Below, piece after piece: positions 19,938 to 31,025 of a stretch of DNA of 64,000 nt. This DNA is from Pseudoalteromonas sp. N1230-9 (GTDB lineage Bacteria > Pseudomonadota > Gammaproteobacteria > Enterobacterales > Alteromonadaceae). The notes under the pieces were generated by a model, which had not been told where the DNA came from, did not search any database, and saw only the letters and a list, made by a program, of their open reading frames with translations. How positions within the stretch are numbered: the stretch's first letter is position 1; every line of letters begins with the position of its first letter. The DNA lies in NCBI RefSeq assembly GCF_032716425.1, contig NZ_CP090419.1:3164001-3228000 (forward strand). Reading direction: 5' to 3'. The position numbers and the translations under genes were made by a program.

Positions 19938-20448
19938 ACTTAAAAAATTACTTCTAATCCCAAGCTTATTGATTGCGTTTTCAAGCGCTGCTGCAGACCA
20001 AGCGGGTACTCCTATCAGCATTAGCTCAGATCGCCAAGTAGGTCAGTTAAAAAATGGTGTAGGGATTTTTGAAGAAAATGTAGAAATAACCCATGGTAAT
20101 CGTCGTATTACCGCAGATCGCCTAGAAGCACATGCAGGTGAAGTTGATGGTACTGTTTCACTTATCATTGCCACAGGTAAGCCAGCCTACTTTGAAGAAA
20201 AACAAGAAGATGGCACGGTTATGAGCGCCAGCGCAGACGAAGTTCGTTACGATGTAGCAAAGCGTTTACTCACATTAGTTGGCGATGCGCAAGTGACACA
20301 AGCAGGGCAAAAAGTCAGCGCAAAAAGTATAACTTATGACATGGAACAACAGCTAATTAGTGCTGAAAAAGACGAAAACTCAACGGATCGTGTGCATACA
20401 ATCTTAGTGCCTGTTGATAATAAAAAAGATGATAAAGGCCAGCCATGA
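19927..20448 (+). CDS. lptA: LptA, periplasmic LPS bridge protein
   Basis: 173 residues: signal peptide (cleavage after SSAAA) and an OstA-like beta-jellyroll domain with [18 protein letters not shown] and ADRLEAHA. LptA oligomers link LptC to LptD and carry LPS across the periplasm. Start overlaps lptC and stop overlaps lptB by 4 bp. Confidence 0.94.
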   Translation: MTNKLKKLLLIPSLLIAFSSAAADQAGTPISISSDRQVGQLKNGVGIFEENVEITHGNRRITADRLEAHAGEVDGTVSLIIATGKPAYFEEKQEDGTVMSASADEVRYDVAKRLLTLVGDAQVTQAGQKVSAKSITYDMEQQLISAEKDENSTDRVHTILVPVDNKKDDKGQP

Positions 20449-21170
20449 GTACATTAAAAGCAGAGCTGCTAGCAAAGAGCTATAAAGGCCGCCAAGTTGT
20501 CAAAAATGTGGGACTAGAAGTCGAAGCAGGCAGTATTGTCGGCTTACTAGGTCCTAATGGTGCAGGTAAAACCACCACCTTTTATATGATTGTTGGGCTA
20601 GTGCCAAGCGACAAAGGTAAAATTAGTATTGATGACAACGACATCACTTTATTACCCATGCATAATCGTGCTCGATTAGGTATTGGCTATTTACCTCAAG
20701 AATCATCCATTTTTAGAAAGTTGACAGTCTACCAAAACCTGATGGCGATTCTTGAAACACGCAAAGATCTTAAAAAACAGCAACGAGAAGAAACACTCAA
20801 TAACCTGCTTGATGAATTTAGTATTCAGCACATCCGAGATAGCCAAGGTATGGCGCTATCAGGAGGCGAGCGTCGCCGTGTTGAAATCGCGCGAGCATTA
20901 GCCGCAGATCCAAAATTTATTCTGCTAGATGAGCCTTTTGCTGGTGTTGATCCAATTTCAGTGTTAGATATAAAGAAAATTATAGAGCATTTGAAAAACC
21001 GTGGTATCGGTGTACTAATAACTGACCATAATGTTCGAGAAACCCTTGATGTTTGTGAAAAAGCCTACATTGTTTCTCATGGGGAGCTAATTGCATCAGG
21101 CACGCCTGAGCACGTATTAGCAGACCAAACGGTACGCGATGTCTATCTAGGCGAGCAATTCAGGTTGTAA
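20445..21170 (+). CDS. lptB: LptB, ATPase of the LPS exporter
   Basis: 241 residues, ABC ATPase: Walker [15 protein letters not shown]-loop [11 protein letters not shown], signature [14 protein letters not shown], Walker [14 protein letters not shown]. It drives LPS extraction with LptFG (genes not in the window). Followed by a 108-bp gap and then rpoN, the standard gammaproteobacterial order. Confidence 0.97.
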   Translation: MSTLKAELLAKSYKGRQVVKNVGLEVEAGSIVGLLGPNGAGKTTTFYMIVGLVPSDKGKISIDDNDITLLPMHNRARLGIGYLPQESSIFRKLTVYQNLMAILETRKDLKKQQREETLNNLLDEFSIQHIRDSQGMALSGGERRRVEIARALAADPKFILLDEPFAGVDPISVLDIKKIIEHLKNRGIGVLITDHNVRETLDVCEKAYIVSHGELIASGTPEHVLADQTVRDVYLGEQFRL

Positions 21171-21278
21171 CCAATACACCATCGACTAGAGCATCTGCTA
21201 GACTTACAATAATGACAACATATTGATATTGACTCAAAGTAGTATCAATCAATGATTTAAAAGGATTGTTAGGGATAC

Positions 21279-22775
21279 ATGAGGCAATCATTACAGCTGC
21301 GCATGGGCCAGCAACTTACAATGACTCCACAACTGCAACAAGCCATTCGCTTATTGCAGCTTAGTACATTGGATCTCCAGCAAGAAATACAAGAAGCGCT
21401 TGATAGTAATCCTCTGCTTGAAGTGGAAGAAGCGGATTATAATGAAGAAGCGATCGGTAAAAACGAACAAAAATCTGACTCTGATGATTCACAAGTCACA
21501 GCTACGGCAGAAGAAGCACCCAGTGAATACGAGCAAGAGAGCAGTGATGCACTCAATAAAGATACCGTCAGTGACGACCTAGCAATGGATGTCACGTGGG
21601 ATGAGTACATGAGTGCAGCCCCTTCAACCTCGTCAGGGCCAATGCCAGAAGATGAGTCTATTTACCAAGGTGCGTCAACCGAAACTCTCCATGAATATCT
21701 GATGTGGCAACTACAGTTGACCCCATTTAGTCCGACTGACGAAGCGATTGCTGTTGCTATAGTCGAAGCTATCGATGACTCAGGTATTTTAACTGTGAGT
21801 TGTGAGGATATTGTTGAAAGCTTTAATCAAAATGATGATGAAGAAGAAATAGAACTTGATGAAGTCGAAGCGGTCTTAAAAAGAATACAGCTATTTGATC
21901 CTGTCGGCATTGGTGCTCGCAGCTTACAAGAGTGCCTATGTATACAACTTCGTCAATTCGATGCAGATACACCTTATTTGGCTGAAACTAAAATGGTTTT
22001 ATCTGAGCACATCGAATTATTAGCAAGTCGCGACTATCGTACTTTGATGAAAAAGACTAAGCTTAAAGAAAACGAGCTTAAAGAAGTGATGACACTTATC
22101 CATAGCTTAAACCCTAAGCCCGCGGATAGCATCGTACGTGAAGAGTCTGAATACGTCATACCTGATGTATCGGTAAAAAAAGTAAAAGGTCGTTGGGTGG
22201 TTGAGCTAAACCCTGACTGTATGCCAAAGATCAGAGTGAACAGCCAGTATGCGGCTATGTCACGCTCTGTAAAATCAAGCAGTGACAGCCAGTTTATTCG
22301 CTCTCATCTGCAAGAAGCTAAGTGGTTTATTAAAAGCTTAGAGAGTCGGAATGATACTTTATTAAAAGTAACGAACTGTATTGTTCAACAACAACAGGCT
22401 TTCTTTGAACACGGCCCAGAGGCGATGAAGCCGATGGTGCTAAATGATGTCGCTGAAATGGTCGAAATGCATGAATCGACGATTTCACGGGTAACAACGC
22501 AAAAATATATGCATACCCCAAGGGGTATTTTTGAGTTGAAATATTTCTTCTCAAGCCACGTCAGCACAGAAAATGGTGGCGAGTGTTCATCAACGGCAAT
22601 ACGCGCTTTAATCAAAAAGCTTATTGCCGCAGAAAACTCAGCGAAGCCATTGAGTGACAGTAAGATTGCAGATATATTGGCTGAGCAAGGAATTAAAGTA
22701 GCTAGACGTACAATTGCAAAATACCGAGAGTCTCTAGCAATACCGCCGTCTAATCAGCGTAAAAGCTTGATTTAG
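21279..22775 (+). CDS. rpoN: RNA polymerase sigma-54 factor
   Basis: 498 residues. Region I at the N-terminus is Gln/Leu-rich ([18 protein letters not shown]), region II is acidic (about 50-115), and the C-terminus holds the RpoN box [12 protein letters not shown] that reads the -24 element. It directs sigma54 promoters activated by enhancer-binding proteins. A good candidate target in this window is the psp promoter at 36055-36071. Next genes are hpf, ptsN, rapZ and npr. Confidence 0.97.
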   Translation: MRQSLQLRMGQQLTMTPQLQQAIRLLQLSTLDLQQEIQEALDSNPLLEVEEADYNEEAIGKNEQKSDSDDSQVTATAEEAPSEYEQESSDALNKDTVSDDLAMDVTWDEYMSAAPSTSSGPMPEDESIYQGASTETLHEYLMWQLQLTPFSPTDEAIAVAIVEAIDDSGILTVSCEDIVESFNQNDDEEEIELDEVEAVLKRIQLFDPVGIGARSLQECLCIQLRQFDADTPYLAETKMVLSEHIELLASRDYRTLMKKTKLKENELKEVMTLIHSLNPKPADSIVREESEYVIPDVSVKKVKGRWVVELNPDCMPKIRVNSQYAAMSRSVKSSSDSQFIRSHLQEAKWFIKSLESRNDTLLKVTNCIVQQQQAFFEHGPEAMKPMVLNDVAEMVEMHESTISRVTTQKYMHTPRGIFELKYFFSSHVSTENGGECSSTAIRALIKKLIAAENSAKPLSDSKIADILAEQGIKVARRTIAKYRESLAIPPSNQRKSLI

Positions 22776-22801
22776 ACGTTTTACATAGAAGGAAAATGCT
22801 T

Positions 22802-23089
22802 ATGCAACTAAACCTAACTGGTCGTCATGTAGAAATCACAGATTCATTAAAAGACTATGTAAACACCAAGTTTGCGAAACTAGAAAGGCATTTTGATCAT
22901 ATTAATAATGTTCATGTCATTCTAGATGTAGAAAAATTAAGTCAAAAAGCAGAAGCAACTTTACATGTAAACGGAGGCGAACTGTTTGCCTCTACAGAGC
23001 ATCAAGATATGTACGCGGCCATCGACTCGCTAATTGATAAGCTTGATCGCCAAGTTATTAAACACAAAGAGAAATTAGCTCGACACTAA
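22802..23089 (+). CDS. hpf: Hpf, ribosome hibernation promoting factor (short form)
   Basis: 95 residues of the short HPF/YfiA family: MQLNLTGRHVEITDSL, FAKLERHFDHI and the C-terminal QVIKHKEKL. It binds the 30S decoding region and helps form 100S dimers in stationary phase. I use ATG 22802, which has AAGGA at proper distance, rather than the ATG two codons earlier. Confidence 0.95.
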   Translation: MQLNLTGRHVEITDSLKDYVNTKFAKLERHFDHINNVHVILDVEKLSQKAEATLHVNGGELFASTEHQDMYAAIDSLIDKLDRQVIKHKEKLARH

Positions 23090-23092
23090 ATT

Positions 23093-23545
23093 ATGAAACT
23101 TAGTTCACTTACTAGCCAGGACTGCAGCAAAGCTGCGGTCCTTTTTAATAGCAAAAAAAGAATTCTCGAATTTATCAGCGAACTCGCTCATAAGCAGCTT
23201 CCTCATCTATCGCAGCAAGATATTCTTAATGCTTTACTCAATCGAGAAAAGTTGGGGAGTACAGGAATTGGTAGAGGCATTGCTATTCCGCATGGTCGTA
23301 TGTCGGGTGCTGATAAACCACATGCGTTTATTATAGTGAGCGAATCGCCAATTAACTTTGATGCAATTGACAACCGCCCTGTTGATATTTTTGTTGCACT
23401 CATCGTACCTGATGGAGACTGCCAACTTCATTTAAAGACCTTATCAACAATTGCTGATAGACTAAAAGATAAAGAATTTTGTAAACAGTTACGCAGCGCA
23501 AAAACCGATCAGGAACTGTTTCAAGTTATTGCATCAGAGGCATAA
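23093..23545 (+). CDS. ptsN: PtsN, nitrogen-PTS EIIA protein
   Basis: 150 residues, EIIA fructose/mannitol fold. The phosphorylated histidine lies in AIPHGRM. Receives phosphate from NPr and regulates potassium transport and other targets by its phosphorylation state. Three bases after hpf and directly abutting rapZ. Confidence 0.95.
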   Translation: MKLSSLTSQDCSKAAVLFNSKKRILEFISELAHKQLPHLSQQDILNALLNREKLGSTGIGRGIAIPHGRMSGADKPHAFIIVSESPINFDAIDNRPVDIFVALIVPDGDCQLHLKTLSTIADRLKDKEFCKQLRSAKTDQELFQVIASEA

Positions 23546-24391
23546 ATGGAATTAATTATTATCAGTGGCCGTTCTGGCTCAGGTAAATCAGTCGCTTTAC
23601 GAGTCCTTGAGGACCTTGGTTATTATTGCGTTGATAATATTCCTGTAAACCTATTACCTTCGCTAGTGCGTAGTGTTTCTGATAATTACGACAAAATAGC
23701 GGTCAGTATCGATGTGCGTAACCTGCCAAAAGAGCAACAAGAATTTAATGATATTCTTGAATACTTGCCAGGTTTCGCCAACCCAACATTATTTTACCTT
23801 GATAGTGATGATCAAACACTCATTAAACGTTTCTCTGAGACAAGACGCTTACACCCGCTTTCTTTAGATTCTTTACCGCTCGATTTAGCAATTAAGCAAG
23901 AAAAAATACTGCTTGATGTCCTAATTACCCGCGCTGATTTTATGATCGACACAACGGATTTAAGTGTACATCAGCTAGCAGAGTCAATTCGTGAGAAGAT
24001 TCTCGGTAAAAAAGATAAAAAGCTCATTATTACCTTTATGTCATTTGGCTTTAAGCATGGTATCCCGAAAGAAGCTGACTATGTATTTGATGCACGCTTT
24101 TTACCAAACCCGCACTGGGAGCCAGATCTTAAGCCACTTACAGGGCTCGACCAACCCGTTAAAGATTACCTTGCAAGCCATAGCATAGTGCAAAAATTTA
24201 CTTGGCAGATTCAAACCTTTGTGCAAACGTGGTTACCACACCTTGAACGCAATAACCGCAGTTATTTAACTATCGCAATTGGCTGCACGGGTGGACAGCA
24301 TCGCTCTGTTTACTTAGCACAGACGATTGGTGAAAGTTTCGCGAAAAGCCATGCGAATGTAAAAATTCGCCATCGTGAGCAAGACTTATAA
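23546..24391 (+). CDS. rapZ: RapZ, RNase adapter protein
   Basis: 281 residues: N-terminal P-loop domain with Walker A GRSGSGKSVAL and a C-terminal GlmZ-binding domain with AIGCTGGQHRSVYL. It binds GlcN6P and, in enteric bacteria, directs RNase E to the small RNA GlmZ. The function in Alteromonadales, where GlmZ may be absent, is less certain. Confidence 0.95.
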   Translation: MELIIISGRSGSGKSVALRVLEDLGYYCVDNIPVNLLPSLVRSVSDNYDKIAVSIDVRNLPKEQQEFNDILEYLPGFANPTLFYLDSDDQTLIKRFSETRRLHPLSLDSLPLDLAIKQEKILLDVLITRADFMIDTTDLSVHQLAESIREKILGKKDKKLIITFMSFGFKHGIPKEADYVFDARFLPNPHWEPDLKPLTGLDQPVKDYLASHSIVQKFTWQIQTFVQTWLPHLERNNRSYLTIAIGCTGGQHRSVYLAQTIGESFAKSHANVKIRHREQDL

Positions 24392-24404
24392 CAAGGGCTT
24401 TAAC

Positions 24405-24677
24405 ATGTATGCTGAAAATACGTTTTTAATTCAAAACAAACTTGGCTTACACGCGCGCGCAGCAACTGTACTTGCACAACTTGCACTGCAATTTGATGCT
24501 AAAATTATGTTATATCAAGATGACAAAGAAGCTGAAGGTGACAGTGTACTTGCTCTAATGTTATTAGAGAGCAGTCAAGGTAAAGAAGTTCGAGTTGTAT
24601 GCGAAGGCCCTGATGCAACTGCTGCACTTAATGCAATAGGTGAATTAATAGCACAACGCTTTCATGAGCAAGAATAG
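24405..24677 (+). CDS. npr: NPr, HPr-like phosphocarrier of the nitrogen PTS
   Basis: About 90 residues, HPr fold. The active histidine is in NKLGLHARAAT, and residues after 45 include GDSVLALMLLESSQG in place of the classical Ser46 region. I start at MYAENTF (24405) after an AAGGG site. It transfers phosphate from EI-Ntr to PtsN and closes the rpoN-hpf-ptsN-rapZ-npr cluster. Confidence 0.93.
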   Translation: MYAENTFLIQNKLGLHARAATVLAQLALQFDAKIMLYQDDKEAEGDSVLALMLLESSQGKEVRVVCEGPDATAALNAIGELIAQRFHEQE

Positions 24678-24716
24678 CATTTGCTAAGCACGAAAGATTT
24701 ACGTTAAACTTAACTT

Positions 24717-24743
24717 AGATATTTAAATTTCTCTTAAATATCT
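24717..24743 (+). terminator. AT-rich hairpin after npr
   Basis: Perfect 10-bp arms AGATATTTAA / TTAAATATCT around a 7-base loop, followed by TACTTTT. It is weakly GC-poor for an intrinsic terminator but is the only candidate between npr and mgtE. Confidence 0.35.
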
Positions 24744-24887
24744 TACTTTTAAGTCATTCGTTCATCTTATATAACAAATATTCTTAATATAATGGTTGCT
24801 TTAAACGATAACTCAGCAAATTTATTATTGTGCAACTATGCTGTATTTATTTAGCCAGAGCTCACTTTTTTAGTTGTAAGGACGCCA

Positions 24888-26246
24888 ATGCCAGAAGCCT
24901 TTGAACAAGATTACCCACTACAACAACTTAAACAGGTGACCAAGTCACTTAATAGTGGTCAATTTGTTCAAGTGCGCGGTATGCTAGCTAAAACAGCACC
25001 TTGCGATACAGCACTGTTACTTGAGTCATCTCCTCATAAAATCCGCCGCATGTTGTGGCAACTCGTTGATCCGGATGTACGTGGTGACGTACTTGAAGAG
25101 CTGTCAGAAGATGTACGTCTTGGTATTATTGCCCAGATGGAACCTGAGCATATTGCCGCCGCAACTGAGGACATGGACGATGATGACTTAGGTGAAGTAC
25201 TTCGTAGCTTACCTGATACTGTCTATCAAGATGTTGTCGGGGCTATGGATACGCAAGATAGAGAAAGAGCGACTCAAGCACTTTCTTATCAGGAGCGCTC
25301 TGCAGGCGCACTAATGAATAGTGATACTGTCACTATTCGCCCCGATGTTACATTAGACGTTGTACTGCGTTATTTACGTCTACGTGGTGAGCTACCTGAA
25401 GGTACAGATGATCTGTACGTGGTTGATAAACATAACTGCTTTTTAGGCGCCTTGTCATTAACGACACTTTTAACCAGCCCATCAGACAAAATTGTTCGCG
25501 ACTTAATGGATGAAGAATGTGAGTCTATTCTCATTTCGATGGACGAAAGTGATGTTGCTCAACTATTTGAGCGTCATAACTGGATTTCCGCGCCTGTTGT
25601 GGATGATAACGCCCACTTGCTTGGTCGTATAACCATCGATGACATCGTTGACGTCATTCGTGAAGATGCAGAGCATAGCATGCTTAGCCTAGCGGGTCTT
25701 GATGATGAAGAAGACACCTTTGCACCCGTTCTGAAAAGCTCGCAGCGTCGCTCTATTTGGCTTGGGGTTAACCTATTAACCGCATTGTTAGCTGCCATCG
25801 TTGCAAGCTTCTTTGAAAACACCTTAGCAATCTTACCAATCCTGGCGGTACTTAATGGAATTGTGCCTTCAATGGGAGGAGTTGCTGGTAGCCAAACTCT
25901 TACCTTAGTTATTCGTGGTATAGCCGTTGGCCATATTAATCAAACCAACCAACGCTTTTTATTACTCAAAGAACTCGCCATTGGGGCACTAAATGGTGTT
26001 ATTTGGTCGATATTAATCGCCGGTGTTGTCGCACTTTGGCAGTGGGACTTTGAGCTCGGTGCGGTGCTAGCCTTCGCGATGTTTATGAATCTCGTTGCAG
26101 CAGGTATTGCTGGTGCGAGCATTCCTTTAATCTTAAAGAAAATGAAAATTGACCCTGCTCTTGCAGGCAGTGTCGTGCTGACCACCGTCACCGATATTGT
26201 GGGTATTTTTGCCTTTTTAGGCACCGCAACCTGGTTATTAATCTAA
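24888..26246 (+). CDS. mgtE: MgtE-type magnesium transporter
   Basis: 452 residues: cytosolic MgtE N-domain (about 30-130, acidic: EDMDDDDLGEVL), two CBS domains (about 140-260) and a five-helix membrane domain (290-452) with the conserved NGIVPSMGGVAGSQTLTL ion pore stretch. The channel closes when Mg2+ loads the cytosolic acidic domains. Monocistronic between a weak hairpin and a strong terminator. No M-box-like leader was recognised. Confidence 0.94.
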   Translation: MPEAFEQDYPLQQLKQVTKSLNSGQFVQVRGMLAKTAPCDTALLLESSPHKIRRMLWQLVDPDVRGDVLEELSEDVRLGIIAQMEPEHIAAATEDMDDDDLGEVLRSLPDTVYQDVVGAMDTQDRERATQALSYQERSAGALMNSDTVTIRPDVTLDVVLRYLRLRGELPEGTDDLYVVDKHNCFLGALSLTTLLTSPSDKIVRDLMDEECESILISMDESDVAQLFERHNWISAPVVDDNAHLLGRITIDDIVDVIREDAEHSMLSLAGLDDEEDTFAPVLKSSQRRSIWLGVNLLTALLAAIVASFFENTLAILPILAVLNGIVPSMGGVAGSQTLTLVIRGIAVGHINQTNQRFLLLKELAIGALNGVIWSILIAGVVALWQWDFELGAVLAFAMFMNLVAAGIAGASIPLILKKMKIDPALAGSVVLTTVTDIVGIFAFLGTATWLLI

Positions 26247-26258
26247 TTTAATATAAAA

Positions 26259-26283
26259 ACGGCCCTTCTAAGGGCCGTATTTA
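26259..26283. terminator. Terminator between mgtE and the YgiQ gene
   Basis: Perfect stem ACGGCCCTT / AAGGGCCGT. The minus strand has TTTTTAT after it, so it best serves the leftward YgiQ gene; rightward mgtE transcription meets ATTTATATTTA. Confidence 0.85.
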
Positions 26284-26286
26284 TAT

Positions 26287-28464
26287 TTACTTTGCACGCT
26301 GCTTATTTTTACCAACTCTAGGTTTAGTATTGGCCTTTTTAAACTGGCTAAAACCAGTATGACGTGTCAGTGCTGCACGGCCTTTACCGCCCTTCCCTTT
26401 CGCTGCTTTCTCATTGCGCCCCTCTTCAGGCACCAAGCAATTTGGTCCTTTACCAATTAAGTTCGCCTTACCCATTTTTTTTAGCGCTTCACGGATCATT
26501 GGCCAACCTGCTGGATCATGATAACGCAATATAGCCTTGTGTAAACGACGCTGGCGTGCACCTTTTGGTACAGCTACTTGCTCAGTATTGTTTTTAATAT
26601 TACGCAGCGAGTTCATCTCAGTGTGATAGATCGTTGTTGCATTTGCCATGGGTGATGGATAAAAGTTTTGTACTTGATCAAGTTTAAAGTCATGAGACTT
26701 TAACCACAGCGCCATGTTCACCATATCTTCGTCTTTGGTGCCTGGATGAGCAGAAATAAAATACGGGATCAAGTACTGCTTCTTACCCGCTTCTTTCGAA
26801 TACTTATCAAATAACTCTTTAAACTTATCGTAGGCACCCATACCCGGCTTCATCATTTTAGAGAGTGGGCCATCTTCAGTATGCTCTGGAGCTATTTTCA
26901 AGTAACCACCAACATGGTGAGTAACTAACTCTTTTACATAACGAGGATCTTCAACTGCTAAGTCATAACGAACGCCAGAGGCAATTAAAATCTTCTTCAC
27001 ACCTTTAACGTCACGAGCCTTTTTATAAAGTTCGATAGTTGGCGTGTGATCAGTGTCCATATGCTTACAAATATCAGGGTATACACAGGATAAACGACGA
27101 CACGTGCTTTCTGCCTTTTTGCTCTTACAGCGTAACTTATACATATTCGCTGTCGGCCCACCTAAGTCAGAAATAACTCCTGTAAAACCTGGCACTTTGT
27201 CACGAATTTGCTCAATTTCATCAATGATAGATTGCTCAGAACGGCTTTGGATAATGCGCCCTTCATGTTCAGTAATCGAACAGAATGAACACCCGCCGAA
27301 ACAGCCACGCATAATATTCACTGAGGTTTTGATCATCTCGTAGGCAGGGATTTTCTCATCACCATAACTTGGGTGTGGAATACGCTGATAAGGTAAACCG
27401 AATACCCCATCCATCTCTTCTGTTTCAAGTGGGAATGCAGGCGGATTGACCCAAATAGAACGATCGCCATGACGTTGAAATAACGCACGCGCACAGCCAG
27501 GGTTTGTTTCTTGGTGCAAAATACGCGATGCATGGGCATAAAGTGGTTTATTCACACTCACTTGCTCATACGCTGGCAGCTTAACGTATGTCTTTTCCCA
27601 TGGCTTAGGCCGCGCAGGCTGAATAGTAATTGGTTTAGCAGCCTCGGCGGTTAAATCAATACCCGCTTGTTTAAACTCAGACTTACTACAACCAACATCA
27701 TCGGCCCCATAAGGATTTGGAATGGGATCAATCTTACCGATTTTATCGATGGCAGTGGAATCACTACCACGCCAGCCTGGTAAAGGCTCTTTACGAATAA
27801 CCGCAGTACCGCGGATATCTTGAATTGTCTCTATGGCTTCGCCACAAGCGATGCGGTGAGCAACCTCAACTAGTGGGCGCTCGGCATTACCGTAAATAAG
27901 AATATCCGCTTTGGCATCAAACAACACACTACGGCGTACTTTTTCTTGCCAATAATCATAATGAGCAATTCGACGTAAACTCGCCTCAATACCACCAATG
28001 ATCAATGGTACATCTTTATAGGCCTCACGGCAGCGTTGACTGTATACAACCACTGCGCGATCAGGACGCTTACCGCCAACATTACCAGGAGTATAAGCAT
28101 CATCATGACGAATACGTTTTTCTGCGGTATAACGGTTGATCATTGAGTCCATGTTACCCGCGGTTACACCAAAGAATAAATTAGGCTTACCTAACGCCAT
28201 AAAAGCATCTTTAGAGTTCCAATCAGGCTGGGCAATGATACCAACACGAAACCCCTGCGATTCAAGCATGCGACCAATCACCGCCATGCCAAAACTAGGA
28301 TGGTCAACATACGCATCACCACTGACGATAATAATGTCACAGCTATCCCAGCCCAACGCATCCATCTCAGCGCGAGTAGTGGGTAAAAATGGCGCTGTGC
28401 CATAGCATTCGGCCCAATATTTAGGATAAGAAAACAGGCCGCGCTCGGCTTTTAATGCGCTCAT
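26287..28464 (-). CDS. YgiQ family radical SAM protein
   Basis: About 725 residues. YgiQ family: an N-terminal domain ([20 protein letters not shown]), then a radical SAM core with the [4Fe-4S] motif CFGGCSFC (CxxxCxxC), and a lysine-rich C-terminal tail. The reaction is unknown; the family is widespread in bacteria and tied to no assigned pathway. I use MSALKAERG (28464) as start because the family begins close to this segment; the ATG at 28506 would add a stretch unlike the family. Confidence 0.9.
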   Translation of the reverse strand: MSALKAERGLFSYPKYWAECYGTAPFLPTTRAEMDALGWDSCDIIIVSGDAYVDHPSFGMAVIGRMLESQGFRVGIIAQPDWNSKDAFMALGKPNLFFGVTAGNMDSMINRYTAEKRIRHDDAYTPGNVGGKRPDRAVVVYSQRCREAYKDVPLIIGGIEASLRRIAHYDYWQEKVRRSVLFDAKADILIYGNAERPLVEVAHRIACGEAIETIQDIRGTAVIRKEPLPGWRGSDSTAIDKIGKIDPIPNPYGADDVGCSKSEFKQAGIDLTAEAAKPITIQPARPKPWEKTYVKLPAYEQVSVNKPLYAHASRILHQETNPGCARALFQRHGDRSIWVNPPAFPLETEEMDGVFGLPYQRIPHPSYGDEKIPAYEMIKTSVNIMRGCFGGCSFCSITEHEGRIIQSRSEQSIIDEIEQIRDKVPGFTGVISDLGGPTANMYKLRCKSKKAESTCRRLSCVYPDICKHMDTDHTPTIELYKKARDVKGVKKILIASGVRYDLAVEDPRYVKELVTHHVGGYLKIAPEHTEDGPLSKMMKPGMGAYDKFKELFDKYSKEAGKKQYLIPYFISAHPGTKDEDMVNMALWLKSHDFKLDQVQNFYPSPMANATTIYHTEMNSLRNIKNNTEQVAVPKGARQRRLHKAILRYHDPAGWPMIREALKKMGKANLIGKGPNCLVPEEGRNEKAAKGKGGKGRAALTRHTGFSQFKKANTKPRVGKNKQRAK

Positions 28465-28531
28465 AAAATATACTCTGCTACCAAAAGGGGGCGAATTATA
28501 CCCCACTATGAATCATTATTATAGAAAACAA

Positions 28532-28557
28532 AACGCCCTTCAATTGAAGGGCGTTAG
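28532..28557 (-). terminator. Hairpin upstream of the YgiQ gene, after the GGDEF/EAL gene
   Basis: Perfect palindrome AACGCCCTTC AATT GAAGGGCGTT followed on the minus strand by TTGTTTTC. It lies 30 bp past the stop of the leftward REC-GGDEF-EAL gene. Confidence 0.8.
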
Positions 28558-28585
28558 CATATGGGTACATTTTTTAAAGAGCCAC

Positions 28586-30781
28586 TTAATGCTTGGCTTG
28601 CAAATACGTTATTAACTCTTTTTCTGGCATAGGCTTAGCATACATAAAGCCTTGTACTTCATCACAGCCAAGTTCTCCTAGATAATCAGCTTGAGCTTGT
28701 GTTTCCACCCCTTCTGCGATGGTTTTCAAGCCGAGTCTTGCGCCTAAAGAAATAATTAATGCTGCAATTGCTTCACTATCCTTATCTGGTAAGTCTTTAA
28801 CAAATGCCCTATCAATTTTTAAGCGATCTAACGGGAGTTGTTGTAAATAACTGAGTGATGAAAACCCTGTACCAAAATCATCAATCGCAATCTCTATGCC
28901 AAACTCTTTCAATTCTTTTAAGGTGGTAATAACACTAGCAAGTTCGTCCATAACCACGCTTTCTGTTACTTCTAACTCTATAAATTGCGGCTTAACCTGG
29001 TATTGGTTTAATGTATTTTTTACCTGCTGTGCGTAACCTTTCACTTTAAACTGAGGCACTGACACATTAACCGCTATACTAATTTCGATGCCCATAGCTT
29101 CTAGTCGCTTTTGCTGCATACATGCTTGTTCTAGTACCCATTGGCCAATATCAACAATTAAGCCAGCATCTTCTGCCATAGGCACAAAAATAGCCGGAGA
29201 AATATATTGACCATTTCCAGAGGGCCAACGCAACAATGCTTCACAGCCAATAATCTCAAGGGTCGTTAAATCAAGTTGTGGTTGAAACCATACTTCTAGC
29301 TTACGTTGCTCAAAGTCTTGACGTAACTGTCTGATAATTCCTAATCGCCACGCCATTTTTTCTTCCATATCAGGCGTATAAGTAACCACGGCTTCCATTG
29401 ACTGCTTTTTAGCTTGGTTTAGCGCGATATAACCTAATTTTAAAGTCTCGATCCCTGCTTGCTGAAAATCGCTTTGGTTACATAAACCTATTTTAAAGTT
29501 AATAGATAAAATATGTTCCCCAGCATTAAATGGTAAACTCAAATGCTCTCGAAGTAGCTCAAGATCATACTGCTCTTTTGGCAATAGCAAACCAAACACA
29601 TCCGCACCAATGCGCGATATTAGCTCTGCATTAGGGTATTCTTGCTCAAGCCTTTCAACGATGGCCATTAACAACAGGTTGCCAATTTCTTGACCTAAGC
29701 CATTGTTTATATCTGAAAAATGCGCAACATCTATTAATAAAAATACGTAATCATTTTTATTTGGCTGGTAGAAGCGTTCAATTTTGTTCATAAAATCATT
29801 ACGGTTAGGCAGGCCCGTTAAGATATCTTTATAGGCAGCATCACGCAGACGATTAAATAAACGAACATTATCTAATCCCACACTTACGTTGGTGAGGAAT
29901 ATTTCAGCAAACTGAAGTTGTGACGGGCTTGGAATATGCTCTGTTTCCAAGTAGATTGCAGCTTGACGGTTTTTACTTTTCAGTAAGTAGGTGCTATCAA
30001 TCTCTGTATGTTGGTGCTGTGACTGCTCTAGGCAATTTTTAACTTGTAAAATAATGCGACCATCATCAAGTTGCTCAATACCTTGTCCAATAAAACTGTT
30101 ATATTCTGCACAGCCCCCTAACACACATATTTGATTATCATCTTCTAAGGAGCCACACACGACCCCTTTCGGCTCACAATCTAAAATAAACGATAATTGT
30201 TTAATCACAGCCATCGTAAATGCTTTAATATCAGTAAACCCTAAAATAGCTTTTGAAGCATAAAGAATGTTGTTCAGCGCACGACTTTGAAACTCAAGCT
30301 GACAAACTTGCTCATACGAGCGAATAGCAGTAACCAGTGATGTAATTAGCTTACTACGTGTTAATTCTGTTTTCGTCTTGTAATCATTAATATCATACTC
30401 ACGAATTACTTTTTCTTCTGGGGCATAACCTGGTTGCCCTGTACGTAAAATAATACGTACGTTATGGTTATTTAGGCATTCGCGAACTTGTTTAACAACC
30501 TGCAAGCCTGCATCATCAGACTCCATTACAACATCAAGTAATACAACAGAAATAGATAAATTTTCTTTAAGGACAGTGAGCGCTTCGGCCCCTGAGTAGG
30601 CATGGTGAAAGCGTAACGTTTTATCCCAAAACTCTACACCAGAAAGAGCAAGTTTAGTCACAGAGTGTATCTCAGGATCATCATCAACAATTAATACATC
30701 CCAAAAATCCGAAACAGACTCCTCTAGCGGCTGCTCATCATCCTGATCACTAAATAAAAAGTCGTTACTCTCTGATGCCAT
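28586..30781 (-). CDS. Response regulator with REC, DUF3369, degenerate GGDEF and EAL domains
   Basis: 731 residues. Receiver domain (about 27-150: LIVDDDPEIHSVT, phospho-acceptor Asp in VVLLDVVM, Lys in YKTKTELT), a DUF3369-like linker (about 170-320), a GGDEF domain (330-470) whose signature reads GADVF instead of GGDEF, so cyclase activity is doubtful, and an EAL domain (490-731) with CEALLRW, EVTESVV, DDFGTGFSSL, EGVETQAQA and QGFMYAKPM. Predicted c-di-GMP phosphodiesterase controlled by phosphorylation. No cognate histidine kinase is adjacent. Monocistronic. Confidence 0.9.
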   Translation of the reverse strand: MASESNDFLFSDQDDEQPLEESVSDFWDVLIVDDDPEIHSVTKLALSGVEFWDKTLRFHHAYSGAEALTVLKENLSISVVLLDVVMESDDAGLQVVKQVRECLNNHNVRIILRTGQPGYAPEEKVIREYDINDYKTKTELTRSKLITSLVTAIRSYEQVCQLEFQSRALNNILYASKAILGFTDIKAFTMAVIKQLSFILDCEPKGVVCGSLEDDNQICVLGGCAEYNSFIGQGIEQLDDGRIILQVKNCLEQSQHQHTEIDSTYLLKSKNRQAAIYLETEHIPSPSQLQFAEIFLTNVSVGLDNVRLFNRLRDAAYKDILTGLPNRNDFMNKIERFYQPNKNDYVFLLIDVAHFSDINNGLGQEIGNLLLMAIVERLEQEYPNAELISRIGADVFGLLLPKEQYDLELLREHLSLPFNAGEHILSINFKIGLCNQSDFQQAGIETLKLGYIALNQAKKQSMEAVVTYTPDMEEKMAWRLGIIRQLRQDFEQRKLEVWFQPQLDLTTLEIIGCEALLRWPSGNGQYISPAIFVPMAEDAGLIVDIGQWVLEQACMQQKRLEAMGIEISIAVNVSVPQFKVKGYAQQVKNTLNQYQVKPQFIELEVTESVVMDELASVITTLKELKEFGIEIAIDDFGTGFSSLSYLQQLPLDRLKIDRAFVKDLPDKDSEAIAALIISLGARLGLKTIAEGVETQAQADYLGELGCDEVQGFMYAKPMPEKELITYLQAKH

Positions 30782-31025
30782 TAATAATTCCTTAGACTAC
30801 TCATCCAAAAACTGCAACGATGACTCCATCCCATTTTACAGCCTTGATGGAAAATTCTACCACTTAATTTGACTATGATACATTGCTGATAACTTATATT
30901 GTGTAGATTATAGTCTATGATACGTATAATGTTATGAAAGCTATAAAATTATTACCTGAGGTGAGATTATTAAACTATTCGTTCTGTGTATAAAAACACT
31001 GTTTATATGTGCCCTTATAACTTTA

